From: Candidatus Methanocomedens sp.
GTDB taxonomy: Archaea; Halobacteriota; Methanosarcinia; Methanosarcinales; Methanocomedenaceae
NCBI GenBank assembly: GCA_013374385.1
Contig: QBUR01000152.1
Coordinates: forward strand, 1-8,433
Length of the DNA stretch: 8,433 bases
Direction: 5' to 3'
A model generated the notes under the pieces. The model did not search any database, had not been told where the DNA came from, and saw only the letters and a list, made by a program, of their open reading frames with translations. Positions 1-5,458 of the stretch are shown here, in pieces. Both the position numbers and the translations under genes were made by a program. Position 1 is the stretch's first letter. Every line of letters starts with the position of its first letter.

Positions 1-14
1 CAGACCTAGTCCTG

Positions 15-104
15 AAATATATATTTTACCTGTCTGTATCAGCCATAGCATTTGTTCCAGTAATATATCCAAACATTTATGAACCTCGATAACTACAATA
101 ATCA
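15..104. other. AT-rich upstream region with a short palindrome
   Basis: This stretch before the first gene has a perfect 12-bp palindrome, AAATATATATTT, at 15-26. A TATA-like stretch, TAATATATCC, lies at 61-70 and could be the promoter of the flavin-protein gene: a start about 26 nt downstream would give a leader of roughly 25 nt that includes the SD site at 107-111. The palindrome could instead belong to the end of an upstream transcript outside the window. The promoter assignment is inferred from spacing and composition only. Confidence 0.3.
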
Positions 105-106
105 AT

Positions 107-111
107 GGTGA
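107..111 (+). promoter_or_regulatory. Shine-Dalgarno GGTGA that decides the start of the flavin protein
   Basis: GGTGA lies five bases before ATG at 117 and matches the archaeal 16S rRNA 3' end. The in-frame ATG at 105 overlaps this site and has no SD of its own, so 117 is the better start. Confidence 0.6.
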
Positions 112-116
112 ACAAT

Positions 117-515
117 ATGGTCAAATTATCCCCTGAAGTTAAAGAAGTAATCCAAAAACAGAAGCCTCTACCTATTGCTACAGCAGATAGTAACGGCAAA
201 CCAAATGTGATTTTTGTTGGAATGTGGAAATTCATTGATGATGAGACGATAATGATAGTAGACAATTTCTTCAAAAAAACCGCAGATAACCTTAAAGCCA
301 ATCCGAAACTGTCACTTGTAGCTTATGATGCTGAATCCAAACTATCATATCAGGTCAAAGGTTCAGTTGATTATCTTGAAAAAGGCGACCGTTATGATGA
401 AGCAAAGAATTTGGCTGAATCTAAAAAACTACCCGGAAAGGCTGTAGTGATATTCCATGTGGAAGAAGTCTATGACGCCATATACGGACCAAGTGCCGGT
501 GAAAAAATAGCATAG
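117..515 (+). CDS. Pyridoxamine 5'-phosphate oxidase-like FMN-binding split-barrel protein
   Basis: A 132-residue protein of the small flavin-nucleotide-binding branch of the pyridoxamine 5'-phosphate oxidase (PPOX) superfamily. The order is typical: an N-terminal helix (residues 3-16), a strand with PIATADSNGKPNV (about 19-31), a second strand region with FVGMWKFIDDETIMIVDN (33-50), then a KKTADNLKANPKLSLV segment (53-68) of the kind that contacts FMN phosphate, and a strand containing YQVKGSVDYL (78-87). The length fits single-domain FMN-binding proteins and is too short for true pyridoxamine phosphate oxidase. The protein is probably cytosolic and dimeric, with FMN (or possibly F420) at the interface; its redox partner cannot be read from the sequence. 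ATG at 117 is preferred to ATG at 105 because GGTGA lies at the right distance. The next gene starts 38 bp downstream on the same strand, so the two may be co-transcribed. The family call is firm; the physiological role is not known. Confidence 0.85.
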   Translation: MVKLSPEVKEVIQKQKPLPIATADSNGKPNVIFVGMWKFIDDETIMIVDNFFKKTADNLKANPKLSLVAYDAESKLSYQVKGSVDYLEKGDRYDEAKNLAESKKLPGKAVVIFHVEEVYDAIYGPSAGEKIA

Positions 516-543
516 TTTGCTAGAATTATCGATTAAAATATTT

Positions 544-550
544 AGGTGAT
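544..550 (+). promoter_or_regulatory. Shine-Dalgarno AGGTGAT supporting a TTG start
   Basis: AGGTGAT is a seven-base complement of the archaeal anti-SD and sits three bases before TTG at 554. No ATG in this frame lies near it, so the TTG start is well supported. Confidence 0.65.
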
Positions 551-553
551 CAT

Positions 554-904
554 TTGACAGAATCAGCAATTAAAAAAAAGGATAAAAAGAACGTATATAT
601 TGGTGACGAATTTACTGAAGAAGAGCATTTAGAAGGAACTCAGGAAGTCAACGAGCTTGAAGGTTTGTATGACCTGATGATACCACCTGGTGTGCCCGAA
701 TCACTAATTGTGGAAATGGTGGAAGAATTTGATCTGGAACCAGTAACCAGACTGGCCAATGTCGAAATAATAGAAGTTGACGAACGCGAAATACTGGTCC
801 TGCGTGGCGACTTGGAAACAGTAAATGAAGCCCATGATTACATGGTCAAGCGGATGCGAGAGATCAGTGATGGGGGATTCAAAAGTCCGTGGGTAGATGC
901 TTAA
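554..904 (+). CDS. Acidic conserved-looking protein of unknown function (116 aa)
   Basis: I do not recognise this protein. It begins at TTG behind a strong SD. Residues 1-36 are charged and probably disordered, with a lysine cluster (KKKDKK, 8-12 region) followed by an acidic stretch (GDEFTEEEHLEG). Residues 37-105 look folded: a helix-prone segment around PPGVPESLIVEMVEEFDL (44-61), a strand VTRLANVEIIEV (64-75), a strand EILVLRGD (79-86), and a long helix LETVNEAHDYMVKRMREI (87-104). This alternation is compatible with a small alpha-beta fold, perhaps KH-like or ferredoxin-like, but I see no catalytic or metal-binding motif and no cysteine. There is no signal peptide or membrane segment. 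It follows the flavin protein by 38 bp and converges with the activase gene with only two bases between the stop codons. Sensible composition, an SD and the compact layout argue that it is a real gene; its function is open. Confidence 0.75.
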   Translation: MTESAIKKKDKKNVYIGDEFTEEEHLEGTQEVNELEGLYDLMIPPGVPESLIVEMVEEFDLEPVTRLANVEIIEVDEREILVLRGDLETVNEAHDYMVKRMREISDGGFKSPWVDA

Positions 905-906
905 AC

Positions 907-1620
907 TTATCTGCCATCATTCAATCTTTCCCTGTACAGGGCCGCACCTAGGGCATTGACCAACTGGGGTGTGCCCGGTACTTCTATTTTTGAATCCAGC
1001 ACGTTGCTTACTGCATCAACAATACCCGTATTTTGCACTGTACCACCGATAAGCATCACTGTATCGGCAGGCGGAACCATCTGTGCGATCCGCAGGGCAA
1101 AGGCCTGATGCAATCCATATATCACTTCTTCCATACTGAACCCACCAACCAGCTGGGATATCATCTCAGAAATGGCGAACACACCACAGGTATTGTTTAT
1201 CTGAGCTCCTTTTGTTGCCTTGCTATGCAGCTCACCCAGTGACCCGACAGGTATGTCAAAATAGTGTGCTGCCAGTTCCAAAAAGGCACCGGTACCCGCA
1301 CTGCACTTGTCATTTATGACAAAAGTATTGTTGCTCAGGTCGATAACTTTGGTGTCCTGCCCGCCGATGTCAACAATAACCTGGGCATCCGGGTCATGGT
1401 ACTTGGCACCCAGTGATGCTGTTGTAATCTCGGTTATTGCAGCAAAATGTGGCACTTTTTTCCTGAAATAACCAGTGGATACGATGTTTATGTCATCCAG
1501 TCCGTCATCTATAAGTTCTATCCAGCGGTGGCTAGGCACTACTTTTGAAAATACTATTTCTCCCTCTTCCATATGCAATACCTTAGCAGTGGTACTGCCC
1601 ACATCAAGCCCGATATTCAC
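907..1620 (-). CDS. HgdC/BcrA-type ATP-dependent activator of a 2-hydroxyacyl-CoA dehydratase-like enzyme
   Basis: A 237-residue ASKHA-fold ATPase of the BadF/BadG/BcrA/HgdC family. Visible signatures are the phosphate-1 motif GLDVGSTTAK (4-13), the phosphate-2 segment VDIGGQDTK (83-91), and IGGTVQN near the C-terminus (191-197), which matches the adenosine-binding region. Two cysteines, C106 in CSAGTGAFLE and C145 in NNTCGVFAISE, match those that bridge one [4Fe-4S] cluster across a homodimer in HgdC. In known members, ATP hydrolysis drives transfer of one low-potential electron to the partner dehydratase or reductase. The start is GTG: it overlaps the stop of the upstream partner gene in a GTGA arrangement, and the near-consensus SD GGAAGTGAT lies at 1624-1632. 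Translation is therefore probably coupled to the partner at similar stoichiometry. Length is slightly under the usual 255-270 residues but all motifs are present. The family is secure; the substrate of the system is unknown. I recall similar pairs in methanogens (such as MJ0004 and MJ0007) that remain uncharacterised. Confidence 0.9.
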   Translation of the reverse strand: MNIGLDVGSTTAKVLHMEEGEIVFSKVVPSHRWIELIDDGLDDINIVSTGYFRKKVPHFAAITEITTASLGAKYHDPDAQVIVDIGGQDTKVIDLSNNTFVINDKCSAGTGAFLELAAHYFDIPVGSLGELHSKATKGAQINNTCGVFAISEMISQLVGGFSMEEVIYGLHQAFALRIAQMVPPADTVMLIGGTVQNTGIVDAVSNVLDSKIEVPGTPQLVNALGAALYRERLNDGR

Positions 1621-2558
1621 GGCATCACTTCCATCATCTCAGCAAAAGCCTCCAGCCTGAGCTTGAGCTGTTCCGGCGACGGCCTGGGCAGGTCACCCTG
1701 CACGGTGAGTATAGGATAGTCAAGATGCTCCCTGAAAATCTCATCTTCCAGGGTGTGGTGGCAAGCAAACTGGGTATAGTGTATTACCCCATCCACCCTG
1801 CGCCGCTGCAGTTCGTTCTTTATGAGCTCTACCCTGTTCTTAATAGGGCCTGCGAAGGAATAATCCCTGTAACTGCGGGCCAGGGAGTCCAGGTCAGACC
1901 CGCCGAGGCGCAAGAATTCGTACGGCAGTTCATCGTACACTACGTGCAGTCCGAAACTCTCAGCTGTCTCATGGAAATCAGGATATATTGGTGGTACGCC
2001 AATGAGTGCAACCCGGCTGGAATATTCCACATCAGTTTCGGGTACACTGTTCAGCATCTTTTCAAATACATCCGGGTCTCCTGCCATGTCACTGAACGAT
2101 ATCAGGGCAGAGAACACATCGCTGGCCCGGGCACGGTCATTCACTCTTAGTTCGTCCAGTGCCCTGCCCTTCAACTTCAGGTCGCTTATGAGGGAAAACA
2201 TCCTCTCGTCTTTTATGCCACCAAGAAACCGGGTCAATTTCTCAAGTTGTGACCTCAGGTAATCTGTATCCCTGTCAAAGGGATAGAAAAAATAATGTGT
2301 GGCCATGCCGCTTAATTCTACTTTTTGCCCGTCCACCAGCGCATTATGGCAGTCGCCTCCGGCAACCACAACCAGCGAATCAATATCCAGCCCACCGTTC
2401 AGTATCATATCCCTCCAGATGGCGGTCCAGGCGCACAGTTTACTGCCAGGGCTTAAAGATGATTCCGGCACCACGTTGTTCACATCCATGGGCCGCTTAC
2501 CGCATGCATAAATGAGTTCAGGGGGAACCAGGGCTGTTATCCCTACCGTTTCTTTCAT
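1617..2558 (-). CDS. 2-hydroxyacyl-CoA dehydratase / benzoyl-CoA reductase (HgdB/BcrC-like) family component
   Basis: A 313-residue protein of the D-component family (HgdB, BcrC, FldB/C). The N-terminus carries the hallmark VPPELIYACGKRP (11-23), followed by SKLCAWT (39-45) and GGDCH (67-71). The C-terminal half has the family segment VIHYTQFACHHTLEDEI, with cysteine 266. The four cysteines C19, C42, C70 and C266 are the only ones, enough for one [4Fe-4S] cluster (three ligands plus one spare) but not for the double-cubane [8Fe-9S] form, which needs more. Classical enzymes pair two paralogous subunits and are about 380-420 residues each; here there is a single shorter subunit, so a homodimer is likely. 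It would receive electrons from the ATPase encoded immediately downstream, whose start overlaps this stop codon. No SD precedes the ATG, but an AT-rich TATA-like element lies about 26 nt upstream, which suggests a leaderless transcript. The reaction, a radical dehydration or difficult reduction of an acyl-CoA or other substrate, cannot be assigned. Confidence 0.85.
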   Translation of the reverse strand: MKETVGITALVPPELIYACGKRPMDVNNVVPESSLSPGSKLCAWTAIWRDMILNGGLDIDSLVVVAGGDCHNALVDGQKVELSGMATHYFFYPFDRDTDYLRSQLEKLTRFLGGIKDERMFSLISDLKLKGRALDELRVNDRARASDVFSALISFSDMAGDPDVFEKMLNSVPETDVEYSSRVALIGVPPIYPDFHETAESFGLHVVYDELPYEFLRLGGSDLDSLARSYRDYSFAGPIKNRVELIKNELQRRRVDGVIHYTQFACHHTLEDEIFREHLDYPILTVQGDLPRPSPEQLKLRLEAFAEMMEVMP

Positions 2559-2578
2559 TGGCTGACAATGGGTTTAGG

Positions 2579-2589
2579 ATATAATATTT
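2579..2589 (-). promoter_or_regulatory. TATA-like element for the dehydratase-activase operon
   Basis: On the minus strand this reads AAATATTATAT. Its centre is about 26 nt upstream of the dehydratase ATG at 2558, the usual archaeal TATA-to-start distance. Since no SD lies between, transcription probably begins at or next to the ATG. The assignment rests on spacing and composition. Confidence 0.45.
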
Positions 2590-2606
2590 CTTACCCTTAA
2601 CAAGAC

Positions 2607-2616
2607 ATTAAATTTT
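2607..2616 (+). promoter_or_regulatory. Possible TATA box for queA-tgt
   Basis: ATTAAATTTT lies about 46 nt before the queA ATG. A start 26 nt downstream would give a leader of about 20 nt containing the weak GGGGA SD at 2646-2650. Other AT-rich stretches nearby (2613-2637) are alternatives, so the exact element is uncertain. Confidence 0.3.
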
Positions 2617-2656
2617 GCATAAAGATTTAATCTTATTAGTCCAATGGGGAACAGAC

Positions 2657-3733
2657 ATGAAACTATCGGATTTTGACTATCATTTGCCCAAGGACATGAT
2701 AGCCCAGAAACCTGCAGACCCCAGAGATTCATCAAAGTTGATGGTACTGGATGAAGACGAACGGTATCATCACACTTTCCGTGACCTGCCCAGGTTCCTG
2801 CGCCCGGGTGACCTGCTGGTATTGAACGATAGCAGGGTGATACCTGCCAGGTTGTACGGTACCAAAGAGACGGGAGGCCGGGTTGAAGTGCTGCTGGTTA
2901 AGCGGCTGGATGATAAGTATTATGAATGCCTGGTCAGGGGTAAGGTAAAGGCGGGGGCAAAACTTAATTTCAATACCATATCAGGTACAGTGAAGGAGCG
3001 GGTTGATACGCAAACCGGATACAGGTACAATATCAGTTTCCAATGTGACGGTGACATGAACTCCTGCCTCTGCAAGGAGGGAGTTATGCCAGTGCCGCCA
3101 TATATCAAAGAACACCTGGAGGATGGTGAGCGCTACCAGACCATATATTCCAGGGATGAAGGCTCCATTGCGGCTCCAACTGCCGGACTGCATTTTACGT
3201 CGCAGTTGCTTGACACGATAAAACAGATGGGCGTGAGGAAAGCATTTGTCACTCTCCATGTGGGTGTGGGCACGTTCATGCCGGTCCGCGCCGAAGATGT
3301 GGAAGAGCATTCCATGGAGAGTGAATACTTTACTATTGACGAGGATACGGTTCGGGCCATTAATGATACCATCGAAGATGGGGGGAGAATAATCGTGGTC
3401 GGTACAACAACGGTCAGGGCGCTGGAAAGTGCACGGTGGCTGGATGGTAAGATAGCACCATCCCGGGGCTGGAGTGAAATATTCATACACCCGCCATACC
3501 AGTTCAAGACACCTTTGAGTGGTCTTATCACCAATTTCCATCTTCCCAAATCCACACTAATAATGCTTATCAGTGCCTATGCAGGCAGGGATGCGGTGCT
3601 GGCAGCATATAGCGAGGCCATTGATAAGGGTTACAGGTTCTACAGTTTTGGAGATGCAATGTTCATACTGGACAACAAGAGGATAGAGTGGACAGAGAAG
3701 ACAGAGGACATAGTAGGGGCAGGACATGTTTGA
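2657..3733 (+). CDS. queA: S-adenosylmethionine:tRNA ribosyltransferase-isomerase (queuosine pathway)
   Basis: QueA transfers and isomerises the ribosyl group of S-adenosylmethionine onto preQ1 at tRNA position 34, giving epoxyqueuosine. The 358-residue product lines up with bacterial QueA along its whole length: LSDFDYHLPKDMIAQKP at the start, PGDLLVLNDSRVIPARLYG (50-68), PPYIKE (147-152), YQTIYSRDEGSIAAPTAGLHF (160-180), FVTLHVGVGTFMPVR (197-211), VVGTTTVRALES (247-258) and TNFHLPKSTLIMLISAYAG (292-310), ending with YRFYSFGDAMFI (326-337). The length matches the usual 340-356. I chose ATG at 2657, since it gives the canonical N-terminus and has a GGGGA SD; an upstream in-frame start at 2615 would add 14 residues with no family match. 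The end overlaps tgt by 8 bp, and the order queA-tgt is the same as in many bacteria. QueA is a bacterial enzyme; its presence in an apparently archaeal genome points to lateral acquisition, perhaps ancient because its flanks look native. Confidence 0.93.
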   Translation: MKLSDFDYHLPKDMIAQKPADPRDSSKLMVLDEDERYHHTFRDLPRFLRPGDLLVLNDSRVIPARLYGTKETGGRVEVLLVKRLDDKYYECLVRGKVKAGAKLNFNTISGTVKERVDTQTGYRYNISFQCDGDMNSCLCKEGVMPVPPYIKEHLEDGERYQTIYSRDEGSIAAPTAGLHFTSQLLDTIKQMGVRKAFVTLHVGVGTFMPVRAEDVEEHSMESEYFTIDEDTVRAINDTIEDGGRIIVVGTTTVRALESARWLDGKIAPSRGWSEIFIHPPYQFKTPLSGLITNFHLPKSTLIMLISAYAGRDAVLAAYSEAIDKGYRFYSFGDAMFILDNKRIEWTEKTEDIVGAGHV

Positions 3734-4829
3734 AATAGTTCACCAGGAAATTTCATCAAATGCCAGGGTGGGAAAACTGACCACACACCATCAGGTTGTC
3801 GATACACCCGCCTTTATGCCAGTGGCGACCAAGGCCACAATCAAGACGCTAACGCCCCAGGAAATACGGGAAATGGGGACCCAGGCTATCATCAGTAACG
3901 CGTTCCATCTTTTCCTGAGCCCGGGCCATGAATTGATACATGAAGCAGGTGGGCTGCATAAGTTCATGGACTGGGACGGAGCTATTTTTACGGACAGCGG
4001 CGGATTCCAGATATTGCGAAAGGAGTTCAAGTTTAGATTGAACAACCAGGGTATAAGTTACCTGGATTCCAGGGATGGTAAGCGGCATATGTACACGCCT
4101 GAGATGTGCATGGTGATACAGGGTGCCCTGGGTTCTGACGTTGCAATGGTGCTGGATGATTGTCCGCCATGGGGCAGCACCCGTGATGAGGTCAGGGATT
4201 CAGTGTGCCGGACACTGAACTGGGGCCAGCGCAGTCTTGATGCCCGTTGTAACGAGAACCAGCTGGTCTTTGCCATTTTGCAGGGCGGGACATATCCTGA
4301 TATGAGGGAGATCTGCGCCAGTAAGCTGGTAGATATGGGTTTTGACGGCTATGGCATTGGGGGGTTGAGTATTGGCGAACCAAAAGAGATCATGCATGAG
4401 ACTATAAGGTTGAATCTGACCCAGATACCGCCTGATAAGCCCAGATACCTGATGGGTGTGGGCTCGCCCGTGGAATTGCTGGAATCTATTTCTCTGGGTG
4501 TGGACATCTTTGACAGTGCGTTCCCCACCCGCAACGCCCGACACCAGACTGTGATGACTAGACATGGGCAGATAGACCTTGGTCGCTCATCCCAGGTCAG
4601 GGATTTCAGGCCCATTGATGAGGAATGCGGCTGCTATACCTGCAGGCATTTTTCAAGGGCATACATTTACCACCTATTCAAGGAATCGGAACTGCTGGCC
4701 ATGCGACTGGCATCCATACATAATGTTCATTTCCTTCAGGACATTATGAAACAGGCAAGGGTGGCTATTATTGAAGATAGTTTCATTGAATTTAAAGATT
4801 GGTTTAAACAACAATATTTGAGTAAGTGA
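3726..4829 (+). CDS. tgt: Bacterial-type tRNA-guanine(34) transglycosylase
   Basis: Tgt exchanges guanine 34 of GUN-anticodon tRNAs (Asp, Asn, His, Tyr) for preQ1, the step before QueA. The 367-residue single-domain protein has the bacterial layout: FMPVATKATIKTLTPQEI (30-47), SNAFHLFLSPG (57-67), TDSGGFQ with the general acid/base D90, LDDCPPW (143-149) with D144 and C146 in the base-recognition site, AILQGG with Q186, YGIGGLSIGEPK (209-220), FDSAFPTRNAR with the nucleophile D263, and the zinc site C301, C303, C306 and H332. C146, together with I216 at the place where queuine-using eukaryotic enzymes have glycine, fits a preQ1-accepting enzyme. The archaeal archaeosine TGT is longer, with extra C-terminal domains including PUA; these are absent. 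Differences from the common bacterial sequence include DDC for DEC and NARHQ for NARNG, which suggest a divergent subgroup. The start ATG lies inside the end of queA, so the two are co-transcribed and probably translationally coupled. Confidence 0.93.
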   Translation: MFEIVHQEISSNARVGKLTTHHQVVDTPAFMPVATKATIKTLTPQEIREMGTQAIISNAFHLFLSPGHELIHEAGGLHKFMDWDGAIFTDSGGFQILRKEFKFRLNNQGISYLDSRDGKRHMYTPEMCMVIQGALGSDVAMVLDDCPPWGSTRDEVRDSVCRTLNWGQRSLDARCNENQLVFAILQGGTYPDMREICASKLVDMGFDGYGIGGLSIGEPKEIMHETIRLNLTQIPPDKPRYLMGVGSPVELLESISLGVDIFDSAFPTRNARHQTVMTRHGQIDLGRSSQVRDFRPIDEECGCYTCRHFSRAYIYHLFKESELLAMRLASIHNVHFLQDIMKQARVAIIEDSFIEFKDWFKQQYLSK

Positions 4830-4861
4830 TATCGGGCACTGTTCCAAAAATCAGTTATTTT

Positions 4862-4895
4862 GTTGACACTGACTTTAGGTAAAATCAGTGTTAAT
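4862..4895 (+). terminator. Hairpin downstream of tgt
   Basis: Bases 4862-4876 pair with 4881-4895 around the four-base loop AGGT: a 15-bp stem with one C-A mismatch and two G-U pairs in the plus-strand RNA. A T-rich stretch, TTATTTTGTT, lies just before it at 4855-4864. The position 33 bp after the tgt stop suits a terminator or a 3'-end stabiliser. Archaeal termination depends mainly on T-runs, so the function is inferred. Confidence 0.5.
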
Positions 4896-4955
4896 CATTG
4901 TTAATCTGTGTCTGTAAATATAAAAAGACATGGATTTCATTGATTTACACAGATT
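4881..4955. repeat. Decameric direct repeats and an inverted partner
   Basis: Three adjacent 10-bp units, AAAATCAGTG, TTAATCATTG and TTAATCTGTG, fill 4881-4910. On the opposite strand, 4933-4957 contains related units (AATCTGTGTA and AATCAATGAA). AATCTGTG at 4903-4910 plus TAAAT at 4915-4919 is complementary to 4943-4955, giving a 13-bp imperfect stem with a 4-nt bulge and a loop of 23 bases. The overall look is of a dispersed intergenic repeat, not of a CRISPR array. Confidence 0.5.
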
Positions 4956-5025
4956 TGTAGTCGCATCTGCATCTGATATATTCGCTGTATAACTGGATTT
5001 ACTATACTCCCATTGGATATCGGTA

Positions 5026-5439
5026 TTAATTTATGTGCTCAGCCACTTTCCCGGCAAGTTCCTGGAACTCTTCCGGTGATGGAGTAATCCCTTCAAAATT
5101 ATATTCGATACCGTCCCCGGTATTTCGCGGTATTACATGGCAGTGGAAGTGGTGTATGACCTGCCCTGCCACTTCACCGTGATTGACCACCAGGTTGAAT
5201 CCTTCAGGGTTAATGACCGCCTGTAAACCACTGACCACTTTGCGCACGGTCCTGAACAATGACGCTATGTCCTTGTCGTCCATGTCTGTTATGTTAGCAG
5301 CATGTTTTTTCGGGATTACCAAAGTATGCCCTTGAGTGTTAGGGTTTATATCCAGGAATGCCAGGGTATCGTCGTCCTGGTATACGGTATAGCTTGGAAT
5401 TCCACCATTGACTATTTTACAAAATATACAATCATCCAT
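5026..5439 (-). CDS. HIT family nucleotide hydrolase/transferase (Hint-like)
   Basis: A 137-residue histidine-triad protein. The C-terminal half has the defining motif HFHCHVIPR, with H97, H99 and H101; H99 is the expected nucleophile that carries the AMP intermediate. The N-terminus MDDCIFCKIV has the CxxC pair (C4, C7) that, with later histidines, binds zinc in many prokaryotic members. The core segments LAFLDINPNTQGHTLVIPKKH (26-46) and GFNLVVNHGEVAGQ (80-93) are typical. Members usually hydrolyse purine nucleoside phosphoramidates or related AMP conjugates in the cytosol. The start is supported by GGTGAT at 5445-5450, five bases upstream. The gene lies 19 bp behind the M50 protease gene on the same strand, so the two form an operon. 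The length is normal and all key residues are present; the natural substrate is not known. Confidence 0.93.
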   Translation of the reverse strand: MDDCIFCKIVNGGIPSYTVYQDDDTLAFLDINPNTQGHTLVIPKKHAANITDMDDKDIASLFRTVRKVVSGLQAVINPEGFNLVVNHGEVAGQVIHHFHCHVIPRNTGDGIEYNFEGITPSPEEFQELAGKVAEHIN

Positions 5440-5458
5440 CTCACATCACCATATTTGT

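Larger units (their letters stand above)
4830..5025. other. Convergent intergenic region with repeats, no gene
   Basis: The 196 bases between the 3' ends of tgt and the HIT gene contain no convincing reading frame. They hold a strong hairpin, three tandem decamers and an inverted copy of these, described in separate entries. The location between two converging transcripts suggests a role in ending transcription in both directions. A direct repeat, AAAATCAGTTA at 4847-4857 and AAAATCAGTGT at 4881-4891, also occurs here. Confidence 0.6.

Noticed and set aside
105..515. Longer start at ATG 105 for the flavin protein
   Set aside because: It overlaps the GGTGA that serves ATG 117 and has no SD of its own; the extra four residues add no family similarity.
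907..1620. Methanogenesis marker protein 15
   Set aside because: That BadF-like protein is much longer, about 400 residues, and the pairing with a dehydratase component points to an HgdC-type activator instead.
1617..2558. Double-cubane cluster protein
   Set aside because: Only four cysteines are present, too few for the [8Fe-9S] double cubane.
2615..2656. Upstream extension of QueA
   Set aside because: The added 14 residues do not match QueA, and the canonical N-terminus begins at the ATG at 2657.
2981..3541. Long antisense reading frame opposite queA
   Set aside because: It is a shadow of queA: no SD, and the translation has no recognisable domain.
3726..4829. Archaeosine-type archaeal TGT
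   Set aside because: The protein lacks the long C-terminal extension including PUA and is followed by a gene end at 367 residues; its motifs fit the bacterial position-34 enzyme.
4881..4955. CRISPR-like array
   Set aside because: The units are 10 bp, adjacent and not separated by spacers, and part of the set is inverted.
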